This document shows, piece after piece, positions 22,671 through 36,700 of a stretch of DNA of 64,000 nucleotides. How positions within the stretch are numbered: the stretch's first letter is position 1; each line of letters begins with the position of its first letter. Origin of the DNA: Diphasiastrum complanatum. Lineage: Eukaryota > Streptophyta > Lycopodiopsida > Lycopodiales > Lycopodiaceae. The notes below the pieces were generated by a model that worked only from the letters and a program-made list of their open reading frames with translations, had not been told where the DNA came from and searched no databases. The DNA lies in the NCBI GenBank assembly GCA_029204225.1, contig CM055097.1:57448429-57512428 (forward strand), in the 5' to 3' direction. The position numbers and the translations under genes are program-made.

Positions 22671-25600
22671 CAGAGCGTTAGGGTATTGCAGGCATGCACG
22701 ATCTGATGGAGCCATTGTCGGCATCTTTCACAAGGAAAAAAATAGTGCTTGAAGCGTCTCAGGAGAGAGGGCTCCATATGGGGTATCGGCAGTCTGGATG
22801 GCAGTTCCTTCGATCAGAGCTTCGAAGAAGATTAGAACGATCGTCGTAGGTGGATTCCGGGGAGAATTCACGGAGAAACTTGCAGTTTTGGTGGTTTCAG
22901 AAAAATCATCGATGGTGGCCTTATAATTCACTGTGTGGATAGCCGTTTGGCACAACAGGGCTTGCATGGGAATGCAAAGAGCAGGGATGGAGAGCCATAG
23001 CGAATTACAGAGTCGGATTTGGTGGAAAACTATTGAAATTTGAAAAAAATTTGGTTTCGTAGGGTGTTGACAGATTTCTGGGAAAATCAGCCTGTTGGAG
23101 AGCAATACCGCACCAGTTAACATGCTGTAAATTGCATCACTGAGGTAGAGGTAGGGCGACCTCACTCAGATGGAGAGCTGCAAGTGAAAGCTCAAAAAAA
23201 GATTGAGCAATGCCCATGAAATGTCTCTCTTTGTTGAAGTTATTGTTTATAGTGAAAAAACCTTGATTATTTCTCAAATGAAAGCGGATTTTGGAGCTGT
23301 CAGTGGCTGATGATAGGCACCCTAGTGCAATAATGATGTTATCAGATGGCCATGGGAGGCCGTGCACCAGTAAATGTGCTGGATCAATCACTATGCAGGG
23401 TTTCCATAGCCAAGAAAGCCTAGAAAGAGAGAAAGGAAGGAATGTAGAAGAGAGAGAGATGGCCGAACCATCGCGCGCGCTGAGGGAGTAGAGTACGTAG
23501 CATATTGAAGGCTGTCGCAGACAGATAAACTTCGGTTTGCACGCAGAAGCAGGGATAGCCATCTGATCATGAAGATCGAAGATCAACGACTAAGATAGAA
23601 GACTTGGGAAGAGCTATGAGCTGTTAGATGAGATTGGGCCATTGGATTCAAGTGAAGCGGGCCCAAAGGGCAGAGAAGTGCAAAAGGCACTTCATTCTCT
23701 TTAAAAATATTCAATTTGAAATCCATTGAAAGGACCCGCAGTCCAGAATGGACTTCACTTCATTAAAGATCTTCAATACGAAGTTCCAGTTCATTTTTGC
23801 AAGCAAATTGATTTTAGGCCTATCTTTGGCTGGACGGCACCTTTTTTGGCCATCCTTGGGCCAAAATGACTCCTAAAATTGGTTGCTCAGAGCCAGCGGA
23901 CAGAGCGACATCATAGAGTGGAGAGAATGCCATTTTGGGGAGTTTTCCTCACCATTATATCGAGCAGAGTGAGAGTGACCTAGTGATGGGCTACATTCGC
24001 TATTTGGTTAACGTAGGACCAAATTTGGGGCAATTTTTGGCTGGTGAAACTTGCTACAGGGCAGTACAATGAGGCATAATCACTTTTAAATCATTATTAC
24101 TTACTCTTGACAGGGTAATACGGTGTTTGAAAGTGGTAAATGTGGTATGGGAGTGAATGGTAGCAGAATTGTGTGGAGAAAGCTAGTTTTGGCGACGAAA
24201 GTGCAGTTTGGTGGCATGACTACTCATCATTCACAACAATTTTGAGAGGGCAAGCAGTCACAAGTGAGAGCTAGGCATGGTATGCAGGTTACAAGTGAAA
24301 AATTCTTGTGATCAGGTTCAATAACTGGAGTTAGAACCGACCAACTTCAGATTGCATTTTGGAGGAATGCTCTCACAGGTATGATCGACAATGGCATTGT
24401 CAAGTCAGGTGATAGCTGCATTGACACATGCATTTGTAGCTTGTAAATTTCTCATTTGGAGGGAAATATGCGCAAGCTTGGGAGTACACACATTTTGGCG
24501 GTCACAGGTGATGGAAGTGCAAGGTGGTGTCAGTTGGAAGCCATTGGGCAAGATAGCAAACTTGCATTGGATGAGTTGTGTGTGGGACACGCAGAGGATG
24601 AAGAACGTGTCAATAATCACACTTTGGAGACTCTTGGAGAGTGGTGAGTGTGATGATTTTGCAGTTTTGCGGTCATAAGTCAATTTTGATCAAGTCATTG
24701 TAGGTGTGGAGCAGTGTATCAGGTTTGTCATCGAGGAGATATACTTTAATTGCCTATTCTGGGTAAGTCAAGTCAACTTGCCATATCAGTATTGCATTAG
24801 GGATGCAAATTCCAGTGATGACAGGGTGCAAATCGTTTGGTTTGGGCCATGGAAGATCTCACAGATTCACTTGGAGGGATATTGGCATGCGTAGTCATGT
24901 GAGGGACTTGATGGTGGCTTTGGAGTTCACATCTCAATGTATTCTCAGGGAGTGGTTTGGAACCATTCACAAGAGCAGATTGGATCTAGCTTGGGGAAAT
25001 ACAGGTGGGCACTACAAGGTAGATGCTCAGATCTTTGCAATCAGAGATGGCATTGGGATACCTGGTAGGGATAGCACTATAGGGTGACATGGGATGATCA
25101 TCAGGGGGCAGTTATTTCATATTGGACTTGAGTCTTTGGATTGGATAGGACATACAGGGGTGATTCATGATGGAATCAGGACATTACAAACTCAAATGGG
25201 CAAAGTGTGAAGCTTTGGGAGCCAGTTCTAGGTTGGAGAGCTAATGAAGATCGCACATTTGGGTGTGATCGGAGGGCAAACACTTGGTGAGTGTTTTGCT
25301 AGTGATCTACTAGAGGGGAAATTGATGGCGAGGACTTCATGGTGTGCTCATTTGGAAGTACAGGTTGGCATTACAGTAGGGAGCTAGTCATTGGCATTGG
25401 CATCGACGGGGAGACATCTACCATCATGGGCATGGATATCCTCCATTGTTTGTCCTCCTTTCTCTTCCCTTAGCAGCATTGGCACTTTTTTCTCCTCTCT
25501 TACATATCTCTTGCTACGGCTATTCCCTCCCTACTTTGTCCCCCACTCCTCTTCACCAAACTCCTCAACTTTGGGGATTCTTTCTGCTAGAAGAGGCCCT

Positions 25601-26046
25601 TTGTCCTTTTGGAGTTTTTTCCCCTTTTCCATTGGTTGCCATTATATCCTTACTATGGGTTGACAAATATTTATCCATTATCGTACATAATGCATGTCAC
25701 GAAAATCTTGAAAGAAATATAAAAAATGTATTTTCAATATTTTGTTAATGATTTCGTCCATAAGGGCTAAGAATTTTCAAGATTCCATTCATGAGGATTA
25801 CGTAACTTTGAGATTCCATCCATGAGAACTTTCTATTTTGAGGACTACAAAACCCAATCAAATTTATAAAACATGAGATCATATTATTATGCCCTAGGTA
25901 ACAATGGTGCCCAAACTAATCTGGATCGTTTATTCATGTAAGATTTGAGTAGACACACATTTTATATTAATTAACTGGTAGGGTTGGCTTATTACGCTTT
26001 TTGGGTTTGAGGGAAAAGCAAATGGGGAGGCAAATTAAGTCCATTA
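22671..26046. other. no recognised gene; unexplained 3.4 kb
   Basis: Minus-strand frames at 22728-23165 and 23137-23586 (145 and 149 codons) are the longest but resemble no family I know and have unusual composition. The part from about 23600 to 25100 is richer in G on the plus strand and reads like non-coding repeat sequence. It may be part of an old element whose ends I cannot see. Confidence 0.35.
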
Positions 26047-26728
26047 TGTGAAAGTACTATACTTTAGGACCATAAATGGATCTACAAAAGATCCACAAGA
26101 GTGATTGGATGCTTGCTTAACAATCTATCAAAACACTAGTCATCAAAAAGTTGATCTAGATTGGCAATTTGACAAACAACAAGCAATCAAAAGCATTGAT
26201 CAACATTGAAATCCGAGCCCACACGTGTGTACTACAAGCTGTAGTACGGCCTTCAAGCTGAGAAACAAGTAGAAATTGATTTGGTTTCATTTGGATCACA
26301 AAAACTCAATGTACATAGTGAACTAGCTTGAGATTGCCAATGAGCTCCAAAAAAAATTCTATTTTCTCACTATGGGAGCTTGTAATACATAGCAAATTCG
26401 ACTTCCTTCTTGAAGTTAGGTGGATTTCCAGCATGTAATAAGGAAGTTAACTCACTCTTCTTGCCCTAAAATGAAACCCTAGCCTAGATCCTAGAGTTAT
26501 GCTTGGTAGGTAGCTAGTTGGTCAATTTTCACCTTAAACTTAGGTGCAGGTCCTATAAAGTAGGGATGACCACCAAATAGACATGACCAACTCTCTTGAC
26601 TTGACCTAACCTAAATTAGGAGTGGGTTTCCACGTGGCATTTTGGCCTTACATGTGTGGAACCCAATTATACACAATCTTTACAATGTTCTACATGGCTA
26701 GATTTGCCAAATTAGGCTATTTTTCACA
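26047..26728 (-). repeat. copia 3' LTR
   Basis: A 682-bp LTR in minus orientation starting TGTGAAAAATAG and ending CTTTCACA in its own sense. It includes the segment around 26216-26245 (ccgagcccacacgtgtgtac), which is repeated at 28827. Confidence 0.85.
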
Positions 26729-26863
26729 CTCCTCCTCAAATCTAGCCTTGGAAACAATAACATATTTATATACAATTCTAAGACCTGATCTTAACATCAG
26801 AAATGAATCATATTTAAGTTTAGAAGATGACTAATCATCCCACAAAGATGATGACATGATCTA

Positions 26864-27931
26864 TTACCATATCCAAGATAGAACTTCTTTGATCTTGATC
26901 TCCTCCAAGATGAATTGAAGAGTCTTGATTCTTCCTTGCACCTTTGCACTTGATTTCTTCCATGTTGAGAAAAGATTCTTCAACTTGAAACTTGCTCCTC
27001 CTTGATCTTGATGCTTCTCTTTGAAGGAAATCTTATGTCTCCATGTCTTATAAAAATCACATTGATCAAGATCACAAAACATGTACTTGCTACTATTACC
27101 AAGATTAATCATGCTATAATGACTAGTCCACAAACCATCAAAAGTAAGCATGATTTTCCTAATCTTGTAATTACAAGTGATCTTGAACTTCATGAGGCTA
27201 CATACTTGCTTATGGATATAAGTGTCCTTCAAGGATGTTTCACTTATTCTCATAAGAAGCTTACAATTTGCCTCTCCAAAAGAAAAACACATTTTTTAAA
27301 ACAATGAGTGATTAACTCATTCTTGCTCTTCCAAAATCTGAGAGCACTCATTTGATCAAACAACCAATTTACTCTTAATTGGTTCATAACAATTTTTAGG
27401 GATGGCAAAACTTTGGACCAAATTTGCAAAGTCATCTCCTAGACCATTAAGAACAATTTGTACAAAATCTCCATCATGAATCTTCTCTCCAATGGAAGCC
27501 AACTTCCTATCTAGAGACTTGATTCTGAGTACATAATCTTGTGCACTCTCCTCACTTCTTTTCATGTTTTGCAAAATCTAATTTCTAAGAATGAGAACCC
27601 TCGAAGTGTTACTAGATTCATAGATTGATTTTAAAAACTCCCAAGCCTCTTTAGCACTTTTACATCATGATACTTCCATCAAAAGATCATTGCTCACATT
27701 CATTTTCATGCAATGAAGTGCTAGCCTAGATCTCTTTTGTTATCTCAGTAATTCTTGTGCACCTAGAGGTTCATCTCCATCCTCAATCAGAAACTCATAA
27801 AGGTCTTGGAGCACCAAAAGTGACTCCATCCTAACCTTCCAAATAGCATAATTTGTAGAATTCAATCTCTCACTAGCTTCTAGAAGGTATGCTCCAGCAG
27901 ATCCCATCTTACTAGTGACTTCTACAAACAA
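26864..27931 (-). pseudogene. copia gag remnants
   Basis: At 27740-27931 the minus strand reads ASERLNSTNYAIWKVRMESLL, the start of copia gag. At 27356-27574 it reads DYVLRIKSLDRKLASIGE, then IVLNGLGDDFANLVQSFA, the helical UBN2-type gag core. At 26864-27292 a third frame follows with no clear domain. Stops separate the pieces. No zinc knuckle or protease was found. Confidence 0.75.
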
Positions 27932-28656
27932 GAAATAGATTTGATTGACTTGAAACTCACAAAGGTCTCACACTTGTAGTGTTTCACTCAAATTTGATTT
28001 CTAATCCAACAAATGGACTTATAATCATAGTTCTATCACTCCCTCACAAAGCTGGAATGAAGATAAGATGAAGTGAAAACTACTTTCAAACAAATCTTGC
28101 CAAGAAATGGATTTGATTGTCTCTAGAAACTCACTAAGGTCTCTCTATTGTAGTGTTTCATTCAAATTAGATTTCTAATCCAACAAATGAACTTATAATC
28201 TCAGTTCTAGCAATCTTGCCAATTTTGGCTATTTTTGGACAAAAACATGACTAAATCTCCCTCACACTTTTTGATGTACTTTCAAGACTTGTAAAACAAG
28301 TTTATAGGACCTGATTTCAGCCTAGATTAATTAGATCTCATGACCCTAAGTCAAATCTAATCAATGGCACTCACTCTTGGTACTTATCCTGAGATTTCCA
28401 CTAAAAATTACATCAAAAGCTCACAACTTGAATCTCTTTGGATCAAATGAATACCATGCATTAAATGTAGGTTTAAAGATGTCCACACATGTGGATAGTA
28501 TGGATTTGGACCCCTACCAGGTTTGGGATCAAATCTCCTCACCAAAATCAAGATTCTAGCTTGCCCTCTCAATACTAGTTTTTAGCACCAAAACTTGCTA
28601 AAAATGGATTTGCATTAGATCAATGGCTTATGCTCTTGTACTTGGCATTGATACCA

Positions 28657-29319
28657 TGTGAAAGTAATGTACTTTATGACCATAAATGGATCTACAAACA
28701 ATCCACAAGAGTGACTAGATGCTTGCTTAACAATCTATCAAAAAACAAGGCATCAAAAAGTTGATCTAGATTGGCAATTTGACAAACAACAAGCATTAAC
28801 AATCAAAGCATTGATCAACATTAAAATCCGAGCCCACACGTGTGTACTACAGGCTGTAGTACGGCCTTCAAGCTAAGAAACAAGTAGAAATTGATTTGGT
28901 TTCATTTGGATCACAAAAACTCAATGTACATAGTGAACTAGCTTGAGATTGCCAATGAGCTCCAAAAAATATTCTATGTTCTCACTATGGGAGCTTGGAA
29001 TACATAGCAAATTAGACTTCCTTTTTGAAGTTAGGTGGATTTCTATCATGCCCTAAAATGAAACCACCCTAGCCTAGATCCTAGAGTTATGCTTGGTAGG
29101 TAGCTAGTTGGTCAAATTTTCACCTTAAACTTAGGTGTAGGTCCTATAAAGTAGGGATGACCACCAAATAGACATGACCAACTCTCTTGACTTGACCTAA
29201 CCTACATTAGGAGTGGGTTGCCACGTGGCATTTTGGCCTTACATGTGTGGAACCCAATTATACACAATATTTACAATGTTCTACATGGCTAGATTTGCCA
29301 AATTAGGCTATTTTTCACA
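28657..29319 (-). repeat. copia 5' LTR
   Basis: A 663-bp partner of 26047-26728. It has lost about 20 bp near 29050 relative to its partner. The primer site lies on its left. Confidence 0.85.
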
Positions 29320-29490
29320 CATTCCTTGATTATGTAAAGTTGAGGGTGTGGAAGATTATGCATCCAACAAAAGCAATTCCTGTTGATTTTGAGAATCTCT
29401 CTGACGTAGTGAAACATTTTGCAATCCGTGCCAATTATGAGGATTTTCCTTACATGTTGAACCATTCTGCATGCAAAATCTGTATTACAT
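29320..29490 (+). pseudogene. exon-like frame split by the copia insertion
   Basis: Directly after the LTR, the plus strand reads a coding-like frame, LDYVKLRVWKIMHP, then AIPVDFENLSDVVKHFAIRA, then YEDFPYMLNHSACKIC, and ends at a stop at about 29490. Joining it to the sequence left of the element, with one copy of the target site removed, extends the frame upstream by WGGKLSPF before a stop. This suggests the element landed inside an exon. I do not recognise the protein. Confidence 0.35.
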
Positions 29491-30538
29491 AGTGGATGAG
29501 TAGGGTGAGCACATTTTATTTCCCTAATTAATCAAAAAATTGGTAGAATATGCCACCCTCTTTACGAAGGAAAATTGAGAGTGAAAGGTTGGAAGCTTTT
29601 CTTCATTTTTTTTTTCAATACTATAGGCTTATTAGCTTTGTTATAGTAGCGGTAAGCTATAATTGTGACGTTACATGAGGTGCCACTCTTAGATGAGCTT
29701 GAGCATCGAAATGAAATTTTAAATTGCAATATTTGTTAAAAAAAGTTAATGATTTTAATGTCTTAAGACAAAGCTTTTTGTGAAGTACTGATCACCTTGT
29801 TTACGAGCATTATTGTTTGGTGCCATAAAGGATTGTGTTGGCATTTCAGTTCAAATGTTTGAAGTGGATTAAATCATGCAAAAATTCCATTCCTTTGAAA
29901 ATTATGGCTTGAGCTTTTTGCATGAGTTGTTTTATGGAAAAGGATTGTATAACAAAATGTAAAATAACTCTGACATGAAATCTTGAAGTTCATAAGACTT
30001 TTCAAAAACAATTTATAGCTCATAAAACTTTTGGAACAACATATTATATCTTGTAGAAAGTCAATATCTATGACTCATAAAAAAAAAGATCTATGACTCG
30101 TGAAATATTTTTACTTGTAATATAAAATGCCAAGATATTTCTTTAGGTTTACGAAAAATATTTTTAGAGAAAAATATTCTTAATGATTTTTACACCTAAT
30201 TTCACGATCTTAAAATCTTAAAATTAGAACATATATATATATATATATATATATATACTCAGTGCTCGGGAAACGTCTTTGGAGTTATCCCCAAAAAAAC
30301 CTACATTTCATATAACTTCTCAATTTTTTAAAGACTTTTAGTTATTAAATGGTTTATATGCTTGTATAAAAAATCATCAAATATTTTGTGATATCGATGC
30401 TTAAAAAAATTTGCCAAATCCATTCCTATAGTTCACTGTATACTCGTGCAAAGGTAAAAAAAAAAAAAGAAAAACCATTCCACAGTAGAGTGATATTTTT
30501 TTGCAACGTGTTAAACAACTAATGGTTGGTTATGTAGA
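29491..30538. other. A/T-rich sequence upstream of the ligase gene
   Basis: No gene is seen. A (TA)n tract occupies about 30231-30256 and an A12 run lies at about 30458. Confidence 0.5.
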
Positions 30539-30548
30539 GCATATAAAC
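30539..30548 (+). promoter_or_regulatory. possible TATA box of the CoA ligase gene
   Basis: The sequence gcatataaac lies about 215 bases before the ATG at 30755, which would leave a 5' UTR of roughly 180 bases. No other TATA-like site is nearer. The assignment is tentative. Confidence 0.35.
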
Positions 30549-30754
30549 AACCTAGCAACTTTATGTGCGAGATGAGAGATCAGGAACAAGCTCTTAAGAT
30601 ATCATACAGTGTACCATACACCACCGTGTGGGGATTGACAATAGAGTAATAGCATTGACACATAAATTGTTGCCATAGAGTTTAGTTTAAAAACTGTGCA
30701 ATCACTCGAAATTGTTGAATTGGGAGCAACTTACTACCAATTCTGCTGTCACAA

Positions 30755-33700
30755 ATGGCCGGGTTTAGCAGCAGTAGCAGCAACAGGAGGGCAGAAGAAG
30801 CAGATGCAATTGATGAGAGGAGCGGGTATTGCAAATCCACTGGCATCTATTACAGTACACGGCCTCCATTCAACATCCCCCAACAGCCTTTTCTTTCCTT
30901 CACTCAATTCATGCTTGCGCATCGCCATGGCAGCAAAATTGCTCTCGTGGATGCTCCCACTGGAAAGACTGTCTCCTTTGAAGAGCTGGAACAGCAGGTT
31001 ATGGCCTTGGCAGCAGGCCTTGCCAGCATCGGCGTCTGTCAAGGCAATACTGTAATTCTCATAGCTCCAAATTCTGTCCTCTATCCTGTGGTTTTCTTGT
31101 CTGTCATGGCCATTGGAGCAGTGATCACAACAGCAAATTACGTTAACACGCCTTCAGAATTGGAGAGGCAAATTAAGGACTCTGAGGCCAGGTTTGTTGT
31201 GACAACTCCCCCATTGATGCAGAAAGTTAAACAATTTGGCTTGCCGCTTGTGCTCATGGACGAAGATGGAATTTCGGATTATGTAAGAGTGTCAATCGAT
31301 GCTCCGATTTTCTTCTTGTCTAAGCTTCTGAGATTAGATGGTAGCAAGGCTCCATCGGTGAGAATCCACCAGGAGGATACAGCAGCATTGTTATACTCCT
31401 CAGGAACAACGGGTGTGAGCAAGGGTGTCATCGTGTCACACAAAAATCTCATTTCCTCTGCGATGGTTATGTTCTTACCACCGCCCCCTGCACCAGATGA
31501 AGTCATTCTTTGCGTTCTTCCTATGTTCCATGCATATGGATTTTGTTCTGTAGTTTGTGCAAATCTCTGCAAGGCTAGGACGGTTGTTGTAATGCCTCAA
31601 TACAACTTTGAGAGCATGTTGGCCGCAGTGGGACGTTACCGTGTCACAGTTCTGCCCGTCGTGCCGCCAATCGTAATTCAGCTTGTCAAAAGAAAACCAG
31701 GAAGCGAGTACGATTGGAGCTCACTTCGGGAGGTAGGATCCGGAGCTGCCCCACTTGGGAAAGAGCTATCGGAGGCATTCTTGAAGATGTATCCTGGAGT
31801 GCAGCTGAAACAGGTAAAAGGAGATGCTTTACAAATTCATTTCAAGTGTAATACACATTCTGTTTTGCAGCTGGTTGTTATCTGTTTCTTACCGGAATGA
31901 AAAATAAACAGAAGAGCTTACCCGTTTCCTCGATTTTCAGTAGCCTGCTATCTCTGTAAGGTAAATTGTTGAAGCGAAATATTCCCTGTCCGATTCTATT
32001 TCCAAGTTTGCAATGCCACTTCACTAGAATTTGTTTGTAGGAGACTTGCTGTTCCAGTATTTGGAAGCCTTAAACCCAATCCATACCTCACAAACAAGAG
32101 ATGCTGTATGTGTTTTAGGGTTACGGGCTAACGGAATCTTCTGGGGGTGCAGTGATAACACATCGAGGAGAACCTATGTGCATTGGTTCTTGTGGTAAGC
32201 TAGTATCAAACGTGAAAGCCAAAATTGTTGATGTTGATTCTGGGAGATGTTTGCCTCCATATGAGAAAGGAGAGATTTGGTTGCATGGTCCATGTATTAC
32301 TAAAGGTACTTATTTTTGCCTCTGAACTCTTGCATTATAATTGTAATATTTGTACATGGTCAAGATATGAATAAAATATCTACGCCCCGATTTTTGGAAA
32401 GTGTGTGCTATGTTCCAATTATTCTAATGGGCTGAAATATTGTTGTTGCATGTCATTATTGTCAAACCAAAAAGGGTATAATTTCCATACACTACCATGG
32501 TTTTTGTTTAATTACCGAAGAAGTAGAGGTGAAACATCTTTTGTTTCAACAAAGATTGCTTGATTATACCCACCCATGATTTTGGGACCACAAGTCAGTT
32601 GCGGATTCTCTCTCCTTATGATTGATATCTCATTTAAGATCCATATGTTGTTTATAGAGAGACTAAAGTTCTCTTTCACATGAGAGTCGTCTTTGTATGT
32701 AAAAGAAAATTAGCTTAGCAATGTTCTATGTGAGGTGCTTATTTTAAGGCTACAACTCTTATGGAATACCATATGTGCAGGTTATGTGAAAAATTTTGAG
32801 GCAACAACAGCTACCATAGATGCTGATGGTTGGCTACATACTGGGGACCTTGGATTCTTTGATAAAGAAGGTCATTTGTTTGTGGTTGATCGCCTAAAGG
32901 AGTTGATTAAGTACAAATCTTTTCAGGTGTGCATTTTTGAGCTTTATAAACAACCAATTTGTGTCATTCGATTACCTCAAGTTGAAATGTCTAAATTTTG
33001 ATGACATGGAGATGCTCGTATTTGATAAAAGTACCAAACAAATTTATTTTCTCATTATCTTTCTTTATACAAACAGAATGAGTTACGCATATTGATGCTC
33101 TTTTGAGTATTAAGAACTTCATGTAGCTGGTAACTAGCATGCTGTATATCATCACTCCTTTCAAAATAAGGATTCTTTGGGAAACATGTCATTTTATGAT
33201 TTTGGCATCAATAGTTCTCGATTGTTTTCCACATCATTAGTTTGAGTTCTATGATTAATAATCTTGAAGTTATGTATGCTCTTCCCCCTTTTGTTAGGAG
33301 TGCTGTATGTTGGAACATTGGAATTTGGAACCTTTCGAGGAAGGCAAAGCGTTCTATCCTTAGTAGGTCTTGTTCTTGTGGTGACTCCCTTTATTCTACT
33401 TTAGGATTTTTCTTTTTGGAAAATGAATATACATAAGGCCTATTTGTACTCCCTTGAGGAACCCTAAAAGTATACTGAAAAAAATCGAGGGAGGCAAGAT
33501 TTGGAGGGAAAATAGTGCACCCTCTTAAAGGGCCCCCACTTCAATTGCTCAACTAATAAAAATAGGGCCTTTGGCCAATCCTAAGTATAAATGCATCAAG
33601 AGGCATTTAGGCCTATACATGGATAAAAAGAGCCTGTGGTCAACAAATGAATATAAGAGCTAGATAAATGTACTAATATGGTGAGTCAAAGATAAGTCCA

Positions 33701-36700
33701 TAACTCTCCCATCAAAAAACATTGTCCTCAATGTGGGCATGTAGAAAAACAACATCAAGGAGGATTAGTAGCAGGTGCATTGATATCAACATCAACAAGA
33801 ATAGTAGCAGAAGCATCCCAAGGTTGAATAATGGCAACAAAGCATGGGCCTGATCAGCAAGCAGGGGTGTATGGTAAAAAACATCAATAGGCTGGGCATG
33901 TAGAAAAACAACATCAAGGAGGATTAGTAGCAGGTGCATTGATATCAACATCAACAAGAATAGTAGCAGAAGCATCCCAAGGTTGAATAATGGCAACAAA
34001 GCATGGGCCTGATCAGCAAGCAGGGGTGTATGGTAAAAAACATCAATAGGCTCCCAAGTAGCCTCATCAACTGGCTGTCCTTGCCATTGATCAAGGAATT
34101 GAAAATCTAACGTCGATGGACCTGTGCTAGCAGAAAAGGAAAGATCTACCATATCCGCAGGAAAAGTATCATGGTGAGGAGCCCACATAGCTCACATGAA
34201 AGATGTCACAGGCACGTGTACTAGGAAGAGTTGAAGGTTGTCATGTACTTATATTCCTGCCTCAGTGTCAACATGTTGTACTTGTAAATTTTGAAATGGC
34301 TCACATTTGCTTGTGTTGTTTTGTAAGAAAATGTAAATAGCCGGTTTTGTTTAACTTGTTGACCTGCTTGTATTTGGTATGGGGTATTGGGTTTGAATTT
34401 AGAAGCTATTGGATTGACCTCCTAAAAAGTAAGAGAGTTGACCAATCAATAAGACATGTGTCATATGCTCACTAGGACACTTGGTAATGACTAATGATCA
34501 ATGTATATAACACAAGGCACACAATGACAGTACTTCTTAAGAGCAAAGATGATAGCAAGGAACTCTTTCTCATGTGTGGAATAGCATTGCCCATAGGAAT
34601 GAAGGTTGCGAGACTCATGGGCAATGACACAACTAGCCTAGCGTAACATAGCAACTATACCAACAAAATTGGCATCCATCTAAACAAGAAATATCTACTC
34701 AAAATCAAGAAGGCAAAGGACATGAGCGGTAGTGAGAGAATGCTTTAGAGAGTGACAAACAGCTTGGAAAGCAGGACTCCAATCAAAAGGCGCGTCTTTC
34801 TTGAGTAGGTCATGGAGAGAGGATGGCATACTGACGAAATCATAGTTACTAGGGGATGCGTTCCGAGCCCTTGGGAACATGTTCCCCACGTTCCCACCAA
34901 CCAGATGTTTCCAGGAACGCGTTCCCAGTTGGGAACACGCTCCCAAGCATGTTCCCAGGGGTGGAAACGCATTCCCAAGTAGCAAAAGCAAAATCTTCTA
35001 ATAAAACCTGCTTTGTTTGAAACTTTTCAATTTTTGTTGACTGTTACCCATAGAAGGGTTCATATGCCTATATAAAAACCCATCAAAAGTATCAAGATGC
35101 TCGTTTTTGAGAAATAAGGCCAAATCCATTCCTACATTTTGCCAGTTTTCCTGAGCACTGTTTCAAACTTATATTCAATGATGTGGCGTTCCCACGTTCC
35201 CAATTCCTCGAAAACATTCATGTTCCCAGGGGTCACATTCCCATTTCGTTCCCGTTCCCTGGCAACTATGGACAAAATGAGGAACATGCTTGCGCAAATG
35301 GAGAGCTAGACCAAGAAACATACACACATGGTGAACATCAGTGGGAGTGGGCCAAGTGAGGATGACCTTAAGCTTATGAGGATCAAGACGAGCATGGCCA
35401 TTATGAAAGAGCACTTGGATTGTTTGCAAGAATGTCATCAAAATAGACAAGGACACAAAGGCCAAGAAGAGGACGCACGATATTATTCATGAAATTTTGA
35501 GAGGTAGGTGGTCCGTTAGTCACACCAAAGGGTAGGACTTTAAACTCATAAAGGCCAAGGTGAGTACAAAAGGCAGTCTCATATTCATCAGAAGGATGCA
35601 TGCAAATCTGCTGGTAGCCAGAGTAGAGATCAATTTTGGAAAAAAGTTTGGCTTTACCAAATTGGTCAAAAAGGTCATTGTATGAGGAACAGGATACTGA
35701 TTACAAATAGTAAGCTTATTATAGGCATTGTATCCATTGTGAAGATGCTTGGACCAATCTTTTTTTGTTTACAAGTTAATCAGGAGCACAAAAAGTTTAA
35801 CAGAGTTTCAATCAAACACGTTTCATTCAATGAAACTCCATTTCAAAATGGTCTATTTCAAACGAACCGTTTGAAACTGATTCTCAATGAGCAAAACAGT
35901 TTCAAACAAAAAGCCTAATTTATTTATTTATTTCTAATTTTTTCTTGGTTTTAAACAATTCTACTGCTGTGTAGTATTGGTCTTTTTTTTAATTGAAGGA
36001 ATGTGTGAGGGTAGGGAATGAGATAAACTAGAATGTGTCTACATCACCTAAACACAAAAAAAGCACTTGTTTTTGCCATAATAGAAGGCTGGAAATGAAA
36101 TCCCTGTTTCAAAAAGGTCCATGAAACATCAAAGGGCTATGACTACGAACAATGCAGGCTTGGCATAAAATTTCATGGATTTGATGTTGGACTTCATCTC
36201 ATTTAGATTTAGACATACGATTGGAAGCATGAGAAGGAGAAGCAGCAAGGAGAAGGTCAATGTGGTTGACATCACGCAAAGGTGGCAATGAGACATGCTA
36301 AGCTACTGTAAAAGATCAAAAATCATTGAAGGTAGTGGTGTAGCTGAAGAGCAAACAGGTAGAGCTGGAGCATCTTTAGCTGTCTGAACACATATGATTT
36401 ATGTACAATGAGCCTTGGGAAGGCTCCACAATGACTGATGCTGAAGGTCCAGAGTGAGAGCGCAAAAGGAAGTAAACCAATCGGTACCAAGGATAATGTC
36501 ATAGCACTCATCGATAGGATTAAGATGAAAATCAGCCTGCCCAGTGAAATCCCCAATCCGATACTTGATGTTGCTCAGAAAAGAGTGAGTGTTGCACGTG
36601 TGTCCACTAAAGCAATATACTCATGGCCAATGATGTGGATGTGAAGTCAAATACAATGGGGACCATGCTTTCCAGTCCATATAGCATAAGCAAGCTTAGC

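Larger units (their letters stand above)
26047..29319 (-). mobile_element. gag-only copia element
   Basis: LTRs at 26047-26728 and 28657-29319 flank 1.9 kb of internal sequence in minus orientation. The primer site TGGTATCA lies at 28649-28656 next to the right LTR. A polypurine tract (tttgaggaggag in minus sense) adjoins the left one. The only protein remnants are of copia gag. The flanks carry CATTA (26042-26046) and CATTC (29320-29324), a target duplication with one mismatch. Integrase and reverse transcriptase are absent, so any movement would depend on other elements. Confidence 0.82.

Noticed and set aside
22728-23586. Two overlapping minus-strand frames of 145 and 149 codons
   Set aside because: No recognisable motif and no splice or promoter context. 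Kept only as part of an unexplained region.
30749-31042. Minus-strand frame opposite exon 1 of the ligase
   Set aside because: It is a shadow of the well-supported plus-strand exon. The same applies to 31279-31572 and to several frames opposite the kinase.
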